The notes under the pieces: generated by a model
The model's database searches: none
What the model was told of the DNA's origin: nothing
The model's input: the letters and a program-made list of their open reading frames with translations, nothing else
Source: an uncultured Gammaproteobacteria bacterium
Lineage (GTDB): Bacteria > Pseudomonadota > Gammaproteobacteria > GCA-001735895
Assembly: GCA_945787265.1 (NCBI GenBank)
Contig: CALZHS010000055.1
Span: forward strand, 1 to 8,148
DNA: 8,148 nt
Reading direction: 5' to 3'
Translations under genes and position numbers: made by a program
Shown here: one piece after another, positions 1 through 6,633 of the stretch
Layout of the letters: the number at the start of each line of letters is the position of its first letter
Position numbering within the stretch: the stretch's first letter is position 1

Positions 1-850
1 CGCCGGCGGCATTCTCTTCGTTGACCGCGAGTGCCCACAGATTGACCCAGTCCAGCGTCACCAGCGGGTCTTTATAGGTAATACCGGGCTCTCCCCTGAG
101 TTTGCGGTACAGGTCGGCAGCACGTCGTTTTACCTTCATGCCGCCCGGTAAAATGCCCTCGTTATGGCAGCCTTTTTTAACGCAGCTACGCATCGTTTTC
201 CAGATCTCGAGCAATCCCTGCCGGATCTCCGTATCGCTGCGCCAGGTTTTTTCGTTTTCCATCATCACGTCGCTGATCGACAGGTCGTGGTTGGCACAGT
301 GAATCAGCAGGTCGACGGCACTCAGGAATGGGTAAGGCAGTTTGGTGTCGTCCTCGACGATGCGATCGCTTCCCTGTGCGCTTTCGTCGACGATGAAACC
401 GCCGCCTACCGAGTAGAAAGTGGATTTTCTGAGTTCTTCGCCGTCGTTACCGGAGGCACTGAATGTCATTCCATTGGAGTGAAACGGTAGTGTCTCGCGA
501 CGATGCATGATGAGCTGCTTTTTCTCGTCAAATCCGATCGGCTGTTCGCCAAGCAGATTCAGTTGCCGTGTCGATCGAATCGACTCGAGTCTCGATTCGA
601 CGCTGTCGGTATCGACTGTTTCCGGCAGCTCTCCCTCGAGGCCGAGCATCACCGCCTTGTCACTGCCGTGCCCCTTGCCGGTCGCACCGAGCGAGCCGTA
701 CAGATCGACTTTTACTTTTGCTACCTCGCCAAGCAGGTTATCTTCGTTCAGACCCTGTACGAATTTATGTGCGGCGCGCATCGGTCCCACCGTGTGGGAG
801 CTCGACGGTCCGATACCAATTGAAAACAAATCGAAGACACTAATCGCCAT
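1..850 (-). CDS. sdaA: L-serine ammonia-lyase, single-chain iron-sulfur type (3' end outside window)
   Basis: This enzyme deaminates L-serine to pyruvate and ammonia in the cytoplasm, using a [4Fe-4S] cluster. About 283 codons are visible out of the roughly 455 usual for the family. Residues 11-28 carry the N-terminal signature IGIGPSSSHTVGPMRAAH. A GSLGATGKGHGSDKA block follows at about residues 54-68, and GCHNEGILPGGMKVKRRA lies near the hinge. The window edge cuts the gene inside VNEENAAG, just before the conserved substrate/cluster half, so the cluster cysteines cannot be checked. The ATG at 850 is chosen because AGGA lies 7 nt upstream (858-861) and the homology begins at residue 1. The gene follows gcvP on the same strand after 96 nt, with no convincing terminator between, so co-transcription is likely. 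The family assignment is secure; the reading frame is open throughout the visible part. Confidence 0.96.
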   Translation of the reverse strand, partial: MAISVFDLFSIGIGPSSSHTVGPMRAAHKFVQGLNEDNLLGEVAKVKVDLYGSLGATGKGHGSDKAVMLGLEGELPETVDTDSVESRLESIRSTRQLNLLGEQPIGFDEKKQLIMHRRETLPFHSNGMTFSASGNDGEELRKSTFYSVGGGFIVDESAQGSDRIVEDDTKLPYPFLSAVDLLIHCANHDLSISDVMMENEKTWRSDTEIRQGLLEIWKTMRSCVKKGCHNEGILPGGMKVKRRAADLYRKLRGEPGITYKDPLVTLDWVNLWALAVNEENAAG

Positions 851-877
851 CAGGCAATCCTATCTTAGTGCGAGGCC

Positions 878-890
878 GGTGTATAACACC
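878..890. repeat. Short inverted repeat upstream of sdaA
   Basis: GGTGT-ATA-ACACC is a perfect 5-bp inverted repeat with a 3-nt centre, 27 nt upstream of the sdaA start in the gcvP-sdaA gap. It could be a small operator half-site pair or a weak mRNA hairpin. A 5-bp arm is also possible by chance. No T-run follows it on the minus strand, so it is not an intrinsic terminator. Confidence 0.2.
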
Positions 891-946
891 AGAACAGGGC
901 AATAAATACGCCAGTACGCCGAGGCTAACGGCGAGTTATTGTCTGG

Positions 947-3829
947 CTACGCTTCGTCTTGTTCCAGGTAGGCCGACAGCGGCGGACAGGAACAGACCAC
1001 ATGGGTGTCGCCGTAGACGTTGTCGACCCGGCCGACCGGCGACCAGTACTTGTCGTTGTGCAGCGAGGGCAGCGGATATGCGGCCTGCTCACGACTGTAG
1101 GCATGCTCCCATTCGTCGGCACAGACCATGTCGACCGTATGTGGTGCGTTTTTCAGCGGATTGTCATCGGGATCCATGCGGCCTTCCTCGATGTCGCGAA
1201 TTTCCTGCCGGATCGCAATCATTGCCTCGCAGAAGCGGTCCAGTTCCTCCTTCGACTCCGACTCGGTCGGCTCGATCATCAGCGTGCCGGCCACCGGGAA
1301 AGACATGGTCGGTGCATGAAAGCCGTAATCGATTAAACGCTTGGCAATATCGTCGACGCTGGCCACGTCCTTGACCACGCGCGTATCGATTATGCATTCG
1401 TGCGCGATCAATTCGTTCGGACCGGTGTAAAGAATCGGAAAATGGTCTTTTAGCTTATTGGCGATATAGTTTGCATTCAGAATCGCGGTGGCGGTTGCCT
1501 GGGGTAAACCGTCGCGACCGAGCAGGGAAATATAGGCCCAGCTGATCGGCAAAATCCCCGCACTGCCAAACGGCGCCGCGGCTACTTTGTTGATGCCGCC
1601 GTCGGATTTCAGGTTGGTCGACGGCAGGAACGGTTTCAAATGTTCCCTAACCCCGATCGGGCCGACTCCCGGGCCGCCGCCGCCGTGCGGAATGGCGAAG
1701 GTCTTGTGCAGGTTCAGGTGCGACACGTCGCCGCCAAATTTACCCGGGGCGCAAACGCCGACCATCGCGTTCATGTTGGCACCATCGATGTATACCTGCC
1801 CGCCGTGCTGGTGCACGATATCGCAAACCTCGCGCACGTCGTCCTCGAACACGCCGTGGGTCGATGGGTAAGTGATCATGATCGCGGCGAGTTCGTTGCT
1901 GTGCTTTTCGCACTTGGCGCGTAGCTCTTCGAGATCGATGTTGCCGTTTTTCGCCGAGCCGACGACCACGACCTTCATCCCGGCCATTTGCGCCGACGCC
2001 GGGTTGGTGCCGTGGGCCGAAGCCGGTACCACGCAGATATTACGATGCCCCTCGTCACGGCTCTCGTGGTACGACTTGATCGCGAGCAGACCGGCATACT
2101 CACCCTGCGAGCCCGCGTTCGGCTGCAGTGAAATTGCGTCGTAACCGGTGCAGGCGCACAACATTTGCTCGAGCTCGACGATTAACTGCTGGTAACCCTG
2201 CGCCTGGTCCAGCGGTACAAACGGGTGTATGCGTGCGAAACCGGGCCAGGTGACCGGGATCAACTCGGTTGCCGAATTAAGCTTCATCGTGCATGAGCCG
2301 AGCGGAATCATTGTTCGATCGAGCGCCAGATCCTTGTCCGCGAGCTTGCGCATGTATCGCATCAGGTCGGTTTCCGAGTGATGGCTGTTAAACACCGGGT
2401 GGGTCAGAAAATCGCTGCTGCGGACCAATTGTGGTGGCAGTGCAGGCTGAATTTTCGTATCCAGTTCATCGATGGAAACGTCGCTACCGTGGTCGTGGGT
2501 AAAAACATCGTATAACCTGGTGACGTCACCGCGGGTCGAAATTTCGTCCAGCGAAATTCCAATCGTATGCGCATCGACCTTGCGCAGGTTCATCTGCTTC
2601 GAGCGCGCCGCGGCGAGAATGAATTCAGTGGCATTGCCGGTATTTATCGTAATCGTGTCGAAGTAATGCCTGGTGTTAACCTCCAGTCCGAGGGCGCGTA
2701 AACCCTCCGCCAGCAGTACGGTCAGACGATGTACTCGTTGCGCGATGCGGGTAATTTCACCGGGGCCGTGGTAAACGGCGTACATGCTGGCCATGATCGC
2801 GAGCAGGGCCTGCGCGGTACAGATATTGCTGGTAGCTTTCTCCCGGCGGATGTGTTGTTCACGCGTTTGCAGGGTCAGGCGCAACGCGGGCTTACCGCGG
2901 CTGTCCCTGGAGACACCGATCAGGCGCCCGGGGAGCGAGCGTTTGTAGGCATCGCGCGTGGCCATGAAAGCGGCATGCGGTCCTCCATAACCTAGCGGTA
3001 CCCCGAAACGTTGGGAAGAACCAACCACGATATCGGCATCGAATTCTCCGGGCGGGGTCAGCAGGGTCAGGCTCAGCAGGTCGGCCGCCACCGTCACCAG
3101 CCCCTTTTTCTCGTGAATTTGTGCCACCAGGTCGCGGTAGTCGTGAACTTCACCGGTCGAGCAGGGATACTGCAACAGGACTCCGAACAGCTCCGGGTTA
3201 TCGGCAGCGGCAAACGGGTCGCCGATCACGCACTTGATATGCAAATGCCTGGCGCGGTTCGTGACTACCTCGATGGTTTGCGGGTGACAGGTATCGGCGA
3301 TATAGAACACGTCGCTCTTGCTTTTCGACAGGCGGTGGCACATGGTCATGGCCTCGGCCGCGGCGGTGGCCTCGTCCAGTACCGACGCGTTGGCCATCTC
3401 CATGCCGGTCAGGTCGCTGACCATGGTCTGGAAGTTGAGCAGCGCCTCGAGGCGGCCCTGCGATATTTCGGCCTGGTACGGTGTATACGAGGTATACCAG
3501 GCCGGATTGCGCAACAGATTGCGTTCGATGACAGTGGGTGTTTGCGTGTTGTAATAACCCATGCCGATAAAAGACTTGTAGAGCTGGTTGCGAATCGAAA
3601 TTTCATAAAGGCGCAACAGCACCTGGCGCTCGCTGAGGCTGCTCTTGATCTCCAGCGGCTTGCGTCGGCGGATCGATTCCGGCACGACCTTGTCGAGTAA
3701 TTCATCCATGTCTTTCATGCCGAGTTCGGTCAGCATCGCGCTTTCTTCGTCTTCACTATTGCCGATATGGCGGCGGATAAAACCGTGGAATATATCGAGA
3801 TCCGTTAACTTGAGGTCAGGATTTTGCAT
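947..3829 (-). CDS. gcvP: Glycine dehydrogenase (decarboxylating), glycine cleavage system P-protein
   Basis: GcvP is the PLP-dependent P-protein of the glycine cleavage system. It decarboxylates glycine and loads the aminomethyl group onto the lipoyl arm of GcvH in the cytoplasm. The 960-residue length is that of the full-length, single-polypeptide form, with N-terminal and C-terminal halves that are both aminotransferase-fold in this family. The PLP lysine is visible as K709 in HLNLHKTFAIPHGGGGPG. Other family blocks include FIRRHIG near the N-terminus, the SYTPYQAEISQGRLEALLNFQ segment and MIPLGSCTMKLN near the middle. The ATG at 3829 has AAAGGA 8 nt upstream (3838-3843). It is followed by sdaA on the same strand. 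The gcvT and gcvH genes are not in the window, unlike the common gcvTHP operon. The upstream 118 nt contain no recognisable glycine riboswitch. Confidence 0.98.
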   Translation of the reverse strand: MQNPDLKLTDLDIFHGFIRRHIGNSEDEESAMLTELGMKDMDELLDKVVPESIRRRKPLEIKSSLSERQVLLRLYEISIRNQLYKSFIGMGYYNTQTPTVIERNLLRNPAWYTSYTPYQAEISQGRLEALLNFQTMVSDLTGMEMANASVLDEATAAAEAMTMCHRLSKSKSDVFYIADTCHPQTIEVVTNRARHLHIKCVIGDPFAAADNPELFGVLLQYPCSTGEVHDYRDLVAQIHEKKGLVTVAADLLSLTLLTPPGEFDADIVVGSSQRFGVPLGYGGPHAAFMATRDAYKRSLPGRLIGVSRDSRGKPALRLTLQTREQHIRREKATSNICTAQALLAIMASMYAVYHGPGEITRIAQRVHRLTVLLAEGLRALGLEVNTRHYFDTITINTGNATEFILAAARSKQMNLRKVDAHTIGISLDEISTRGDVTRLYDVFTHDHGSDVSIDELDTKIQPALPPQLVRSSDFLTHPVFNSHHSETDLMRYMRKLADKDLALDRTMIPLGSCTMKLNSATELIPVTWPGFARIHPFVPLDQAQGYQQLIVELEQMLCACTGYDAISLQPNAGSQGEYAGLLAIKSYHESRDEGHRNICVVPASAHGTNPASAQMAGMKVVVVGSAKNGNIDLEELRAKCEKHSNELAAIMITYPSTHGVFEDDVREVCDIVHQHGGQVYIDGANMNAMVGVCAPGKFGGDVSHLNLHKTFAIPHGGGGPGVGPIGVREHLKPFLPSTNLKSDGGINKVAAAPFGSAGILPISWAYISLLGRDGLPQATATAILNANYIANKLKDHFPILYTGPNELIAHECIIDTRVVKDVASVDDIAKRLIDYGFHAPTMSFPVAGTLMIEPTESESKEELDRFCEAMIAIRQEIRDIEEGRMDPDDNPLKNAPHTVDMVCADEWEHAYSREQAAYPLPSLHNDKYWSPVGRVDNVYGDTHVVCSCPPLSAYLEQDEA

Positions 3830-3859
3830 TTGAGTGGTCCTTTATACTGGGACGTAAGA

Positions 3860-3889
3860 AATAAATCGTTGCTTTCATGTTTTTGTAAA
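3860..3889 (-). promoter_or_regulatory. Possible sigma-70-type promoter of gcvP
   Basis: On the minus strand TTTACA (3889-3884) is separated by 18 nt from TTTATT (3865-3860). These match TTGACA at 5 of 6 positions and TATAAT at 4 of 6. The implied transcript start would leave a 5' leader of about 25 nt holding the gcvP ribosome-binding site. The gap to bufC is AT-rich and promoter-sized, so an independent gcvP promoter is plausible. The -10 match is mediocre, so this is a candidate only. Confidence 0.3.
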
Positions 3890-3930
3890 TGCTAACAACC
3901 TAGTCCTGCTGGAACGCTCATATTAACACT

Positions 3931-3950
3931 AAAATTAGCGATCCACGCTA
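3931..3950 (-). terminator. Weak hairpin with T-run at the end of bufC
   Basis: On the minus strand the bufC stop codon begins a 5-bp stem, TAGCG / CGCTA, with a TGGAT loop. It is followed by ATTTT. The shape is terminator-like but the stem is short and only partly GC. It would be a leaky terminator at best, so read-through from the buf operon into gcvP cannot be excluded. Confidence 0.22.
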
Positions 3951-4733
3951 GTCATTGCCGAGGCTCAAAACCAGCTGGTCACCTATCCATTGCTTCAGGA
4001 ATCCCGCGGCTACCAGCCCTACCTGCGACTCATCGATCCATTCAAGTAAACCTTCGCAGATGGCCGCAAAATTCGCCCCGTTTGCCGCCTGATCGATGGC
4101 CCAGGCTTCGTGAACCTCAAGCGAACGCCACTGGATTTTCAGGTCCCGTCGCCAAAGCATCCAGCGTTGAGGAATCTCGGCGCGCTGTTTTGTTGGCACT
4201 TCAGCATCGGTATCCAGCGCGTTCTCGATCAGCGGAACGTTCCAGTGCAGATCGAGCCAGGTGAGCGCCGGTATGAATTTAAACCGAAGTTCCGGCCAGG
4301 CTTCGGCGGGAACTGCCGCCACGTCCTCCAGCTGGAGAGGTTGCGGGTGATCGGCAGCGTCGAAGATTAGAGTTTGCGCCCACTCGTAACGCGCCAGTTC
4401 CTGTAAAAACCCGGCATCTTCACCGCCATAAATATTGTCGAGATAAGCGGGCAGGTTACGGCCGAACCAGCGTACCGAGGGATCGCTGGAAGGGAAGTTG
4501 TGCAGGTAGTCGAGTGCCAGGTTTTCAAATGCTTCCCGGCCGAGGTACTTCTGCAGCGCGGAATAATCGACCGCGAGGCAGTCAATCAGTCGAATGCGAT
4601 AGGCATTGTAGTAAGTGCCAAGCCGATGTTCGGCAAGCGCGTTTTCGGTGCTGGTAATGTCCTGCTCGATATCATTCGACCCGTCAATCAGGTAGTGCTG
4701 GAAGCGCAGCTGCAAATCACGCAAGTGAGACAT
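3948..4733 (-). CDS. bufC: BufC/HvfC-type DUF2063 partner of an MNIO RiPP maturase
   Basis: This is a 261-residue protein with an N-terminal DUF2063 domain. Typical blocks are YRIRLIDCLAVDYSALQKYLG at residues 45-65, RWFGRNLPAYL at 88-98 and ELARYEWA at 112-119. The C-terminal half ends in a tryptophan-rich segment, with WRRDLKIQW around 194-202 followed by VHEAWAIDQAANG. Older annotations call this a putative DNA-binding domain. In MNIO gene pairs the protein is understood to help the oxidase recognise the precursor peptide, so a role as the cytoplasmic partner of BufB is preferred. Its ATG comes 2 nt after the bufB stop (TGA-TC-ATG), implying translational coupling, and its own Shine-Dalgarno is poor. 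No DoxX (BufD) gene follows; the next gene is gcvP. The family is clear; the exact biochemical role is inferred from the family. Confidence 0.9.
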   Translation of the reverse strand: MSHLRDLQLRFQHYLIDGSNDIEQDITSTENALAEHRLGTYYNAYRIRLIDCLAVDYSALQKYLGREAFENLALDYLHNFPSSDPSVRWFGRNLPAYLDNIYGGEDAGFLQELARYEWAQTLIFDAADHPQPLQLEDVAAVPAEAWPELRFKFIPALTWLDLHWNVPLIENALDTDAEVPTKQRAEIPQRWMLWRRDLKIQWRSLEVHEAWAIDQAANGANFAAICEGLLEWIDESQVGLVAAGFLKQWIGDQLVLSLGND

Positions 4734-4735
4734 GA

Positions 4736-5575
4736 TCAGACCCGGTAGTAAGGCTCGGCGATTCGGCGAGCGTGGTCTAACTCGGCCAGCACTGTGTCGA
4801 GTTCGGGGATATTGCCGTCGCGTTCGATCATCGTTGAGACCGGGCCGAATCGCTTTGCGGTCTCCTCGTAAAGCGCCCAGACGGGTTCGATAACATCGTG
4901 GTCATGGGTGTCGATAATCAGGTTGCCCTCATTGGTATGGCCCGCCAGGTGGTGCTGCCAGACTCGTTCGACGGGCACCCCGTCAAGGTACTCGACTGGA
5001 TCGTAGTGGTGGTTGTAGCTGCTCACGTAGATATTATTGACGTCGAGCAGCAGGTAGCAATCGGCCCTGTCGGCAATTGCCGCGAGAAACTCCCACTCAG
5101 GCATCGCGTCTTCGCAGTAGGTAATATAACTCGAGAGGTTTTCGATCAGCATCTGCTGGCCGAGGAAGTCCTGCACCCGTGAAATTCGGTCCGCAACGTG
5201 ATTGATGGCTTCCTCCGTGTAGGGCAGGGGCAGCAGATCGTGCATGTTTTTGTGGTCGACGCCGGTCCAGCAGAGATGATCTGAGAACCAGCGAGGCTCG
5301 ATGCGTTCAATCAGGGCCTTTAGTTTTTTCAGGTATTCATGATCAAGCTCGTCGGTAGTGCCCAGTGACATCGATACCCCGTGCATCACCATCGGGTAAT
5401 CCTGGCGGATTGCATCGAGATAATAGAGCGGCTTGCCGCCTTCGATCATGTAGTTTTCGCTTAAGACTTCAAACCAGTCGATGTTTGCAGGTTTGCGTTC
5501 GAGAATATCCTGGTAATGCTCGGCCCGCAGCCCCAGGCCGAAGCCAAGATATGGTTTGGACGAGGGCTCTGTCAT
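4736..5575 (-). CDS. bufB: BufB/HvfB-type MNIO (DUF692) peptide maturase
   Basis: This is a 279-residue TIM-barrel protein of the DUF692 / multinuclear non-heme iron oxidase family, relatives of MbnB and TglH. These enzymes oxidatively rewrite cysteine residues in RiPP precursors; in bufferin systems they are reported to form thiooxazole-type groups. Expected metal-site and fold motifs are present in order: GLGLRAEHY (13-21), H65 in HGVSMSLG, SDHLCW (98-103), ENLSSY (145-150), LLLDVNNIYVSSYNH (175-189), HLAGHT (209-214), DTHDHDV (222-228) and MIERDGNIPELD (249-260). No expected ligand looks missing and the length is normal. The ATG at 5575 has AGGA 9 nt upstream (5585-5588). The gene sits downstream of the bufA terminator, so its expression depends on read-through or a weak internal promoter, and it overlaps functionally with bufC. 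Confidence 0.95.
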   Translation of the reverse strand: MTEPSSKPYLGFGLGLRAEHYQDILERKPANIDWFEVLSENYMIEGGKPLYYLDAIRQDYPMVMHGVSMSLGTTDELDHEYLKKLKALIERIEPRWFSDHLCWTGVDHKNMHDLLPLPYTEEAINHVADRISRVQDFLGQQMLIENLSSYITYCEDAMPEWEFLAAIADRADCYLLLDVNNIYVSSYNHHYDPVEYLDGVPVERVWQHHLAGHTNEGNLIIDTHDHDVIEPVWALYEETAKRFGPVSTMIERDGNIPELDTVLAELDHARRIAEPYYRV

Positions 5576-5620
5576 AGATGAAGGTCCTGACGTTTAAGGA
5601 TAATTATTGTATCCGGCAGG

Positions 5621-5651
5621 AAAAAAAATGCACCGGCAGGGCCGGTGCATT
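5621..5651 (-). terminator. Strong intrinsic terminator between bufA and bufB
   Basis: Read on the minus strand, a perfect GC-rich stem TGCACCGGC / GCCGGTGCA (arms 5649-5641 and 5637-5629, 3-nt loop CCT) is followed immediately by eight T residues (5628-5621). Flanking A-T pairs can extend the stem to about 11 bp. It starts 24 nt past the bufA stop and lies inside the operon, 45 nt upstream of the bufB start. It should end most bufA transcripts and let a minority continue into bufBC. This gives a precursor-rich stoichiometry. Confidence 0.93.
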
Positions 5652-5673
5652 CCTGATAGCTGAGAAAGACAGC

Positions 5674-5925
5674 TTAGGCTTCGAAGTTACCGCCCGCTGC
5701 TTCACATTCAGTCTTGGTACGCTTAACCCAGCCCTGTCCCGCGCAAGAGTTTTGACCCGCGCAGCTGGTGGTAGCGGTTGCGCAGGCGCTGGTGCCCTTG
5801 CATGAGTTGACGTTAAAGCATTTACCGGCCTTTTCGGCTGCAGAAGCGCTCATGGGTGCAACGGCAAACATAGCGGCTGCCGCGGCGGCAAGTGCGATCC
5901 CAGTGGTTTTCTTAGCTGTAATCAT
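5674..5925 (-). CDS. bufA: Bufferin precursor peptide, BufA1/DUF2282 type, secreted Cys-rich RiPP
   Basis: This is an 83-residue precursor with a Sec-type signal peptide. It has a basic start (MITAKK), an alanine-rich hydrophobic core at residues 9-24, and a likely signal peptidase I site after ASA or ASAA near residues 27-30. The mature ~53 residues contain six cysteines at 36, 42, 48, 55, 61 and 74. They lie in the DUF2282 pattern KCFNVNSCKG...SCAGQNSCAGQGW...CEAAGG. Bufferins are reported to be modified on cysteines by the adjacent MNIO enzyme and then exported to bind copper in the periplasm. That function is carried over by family here. The ATG at 5925 is preceded by GAGGA (5933-5937) with 7-nt spacing, a strong site fitting an abundant product. 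An ECF-like promoter lies upstream and a terminator just downstream. Metal specificity cannot be read from the sequence. Confidence 0.93.
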   Translation of the reverse strand: MITAKKTTGIALAAAAAAMFAVAPMSASAAEKAGKCFNVNSCKGTSACATATTSCAGQNSCAGQGWVKRTKTECEAAGGNFEA

Positions 5926-5984
5926 TAATCTATCCTCACGTTTGATAAAGTTGGTTGTACTGGTTTTTCCCCCATTACGCGAGC

Positions 5985-6013
5985 TTAGAGAAGCCGGTTT
6001 TCGAGAAAGTTCA
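5985..6013 (-). promoter_or_regulatory. Putative sigma-E/ECF-type promoter of the buf operon
   Basis: On the minus strand TGAACTT (6013-6007) is followed after 17 nt by TCTAA (5989-5985). The arrangement closely resembles enterobacterial sigma-E promoters (GGAACTT, about 16 nt, TCTAA/TCTGA). It would start transcription near 5978, giving a leader of about 50 nt before bufA. Bufferin and related MNIO operons in Caulobacter, Neisseria and Cupriavidus are known to be under ECF sigma factors, which supports the reading. The spacer is one base longer than ideal and the first base of the -35 box differs. Confidence 0.5.
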
Positions 6014-6068
6014 TAAATTATTCCAGATTTTTTGAAAAATTTTCGCTGATTTAGCCTGGCGGGACTTG

Positions 6069-6581
6069 TTACCGATATTGCCGGATGATCAACTGGTCCC
6101 CTCTTTGAACCAGTTCGAAGTGTTTTAAAACGTTCATTCCAAGCAGGATTTCACCAACCTCCATTCCCGGGATAATACTGGCATTGACGTCGAAAAGTTC
6201 GATTTCCCCGATCGAGAGCTGATCGAGGCGCGTGAGGTAGGCGGTGGTCACACCATTTGCCGTCGATACCGAGGTCGCGGGGCCCCGTTGCAGGCCGAGC
6301 ACCTGCTGTAGTCGACCAGGAATCGCCGTGACGGTGGCACCGGTATCAACCAGGAAGGTTACCTTTTGACGGTTGACCTCGCCGTCAAACCGGTAGTGGC
6401 CGCTGCGATTGCGAGTTAACACCACTTCCTGGAAATCATTTGTTTGCAGAGTTGAAACTGATTGATTGGGATTACTTTGCTGGTCAAGGATTTTTGAGAA
6501 CACCAGTGCCAGTAGTAAAAAACCGAGGATCCACGCTGCGGCAGTGAACATCATGCCGAGTTTTTTAGTAGAATGGGCCAT
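6069..6581 (-). CDS. Membrane-anchored retropepsin-like aspartic protease (clan AA, TIGR02281 type)
   Basis: This 170-residue protein has one N-terminal membrane segment (about residues 11-29, MFTAAAWILGFLLLALVFS). It is followed by a linker and a single retropepsin domain. The catalytic motif is VDTGATVTAIP at 78-88, with D79 as the active-site aspartate, and the family block LLGMNVLKHFEL lies at 146-157. Such one-domain proteases act as dimers, here presumably facing the periplasm. The substrate of this family is not established. The ATG at 6581 is used because it includes the membrane segment, although its upstream Shine-Dalgarno is poor; the ATG pair at residues 10-11 is an alternative. 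It is divergent from aroC and 143 nt upstream of bufA. A role in processing the bufferin is conceivable but unsupported. Confidence 0.88.
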   Translation of the reverse strand: MAHSTKKLGMMFTAAAWILGFLLLALVFSKILDQQSNPNQSVSTLQTNDFQEVVLTRNRSGHYRFDGEVNRQKVTFLVDTGATVTAIPGRLQQVLGLQRGPATSVSTANGVTTAYLTRLDQLSIGEIELFDVNASIIPGMEVGEILLGMNVLKHFELVQRGDQLIIRQYR

Positions 6582-6633
6582 TGCACTATAAACGTAGTGT
6601 TTAATCCTTGGAATTCAATATGGGTCAGGTTTA
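6582..6633. promoter_or_regulatory. Divergent intergenic region between the protease gene and aroC
   Basis: Only 52 bp separate the two divergent start codons, so promoters for both genes must lie here or run into the coding regions. A short inverted repeat CACTA / TAGTG (6584-6588 and 6595-6599, 6-nt spacer) contains TATAAA, a possible -10 box for aroC, but no good -35 box is seen. The aroC ribosome-binding site is AGG at 6627-6629. An ATG at 6620 opens a four-codon frame (MGQV) whose TAA overlaps the aroC ATG as TAATG. Confidence 0.4.

Noticed and set aside
164..905. Several overlapping plus-strand frames of 90-130 codons
   Set aside because: They are antisense to sdaA, whose translation matches the family along its whole visible length. 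None has a motif or good ribosome-binding site.
3011..3700. 229-codon open frame on the plus strand opposite gcvP
   Set aside because: It lies wholly antisense to the well-supported gcvP, has no recognisable domain, and is typical of high-GC antisense shadow frames.
3830..3947. Glycine riboswitch upstream of gcvP
   Set aside because: The leader is too short for the tandem or single aptamer and no conserved aptamer core can be recognised.
5598..5614. GGATA / TATCC inverted repeat and TACAAT -10-like box upstream of bufB
   Set aside because: The arms are 5 bp and AT-rich, and no acceptable -35 box lies at the right distance, so neither an operator nor a bufB promoter can be supported.
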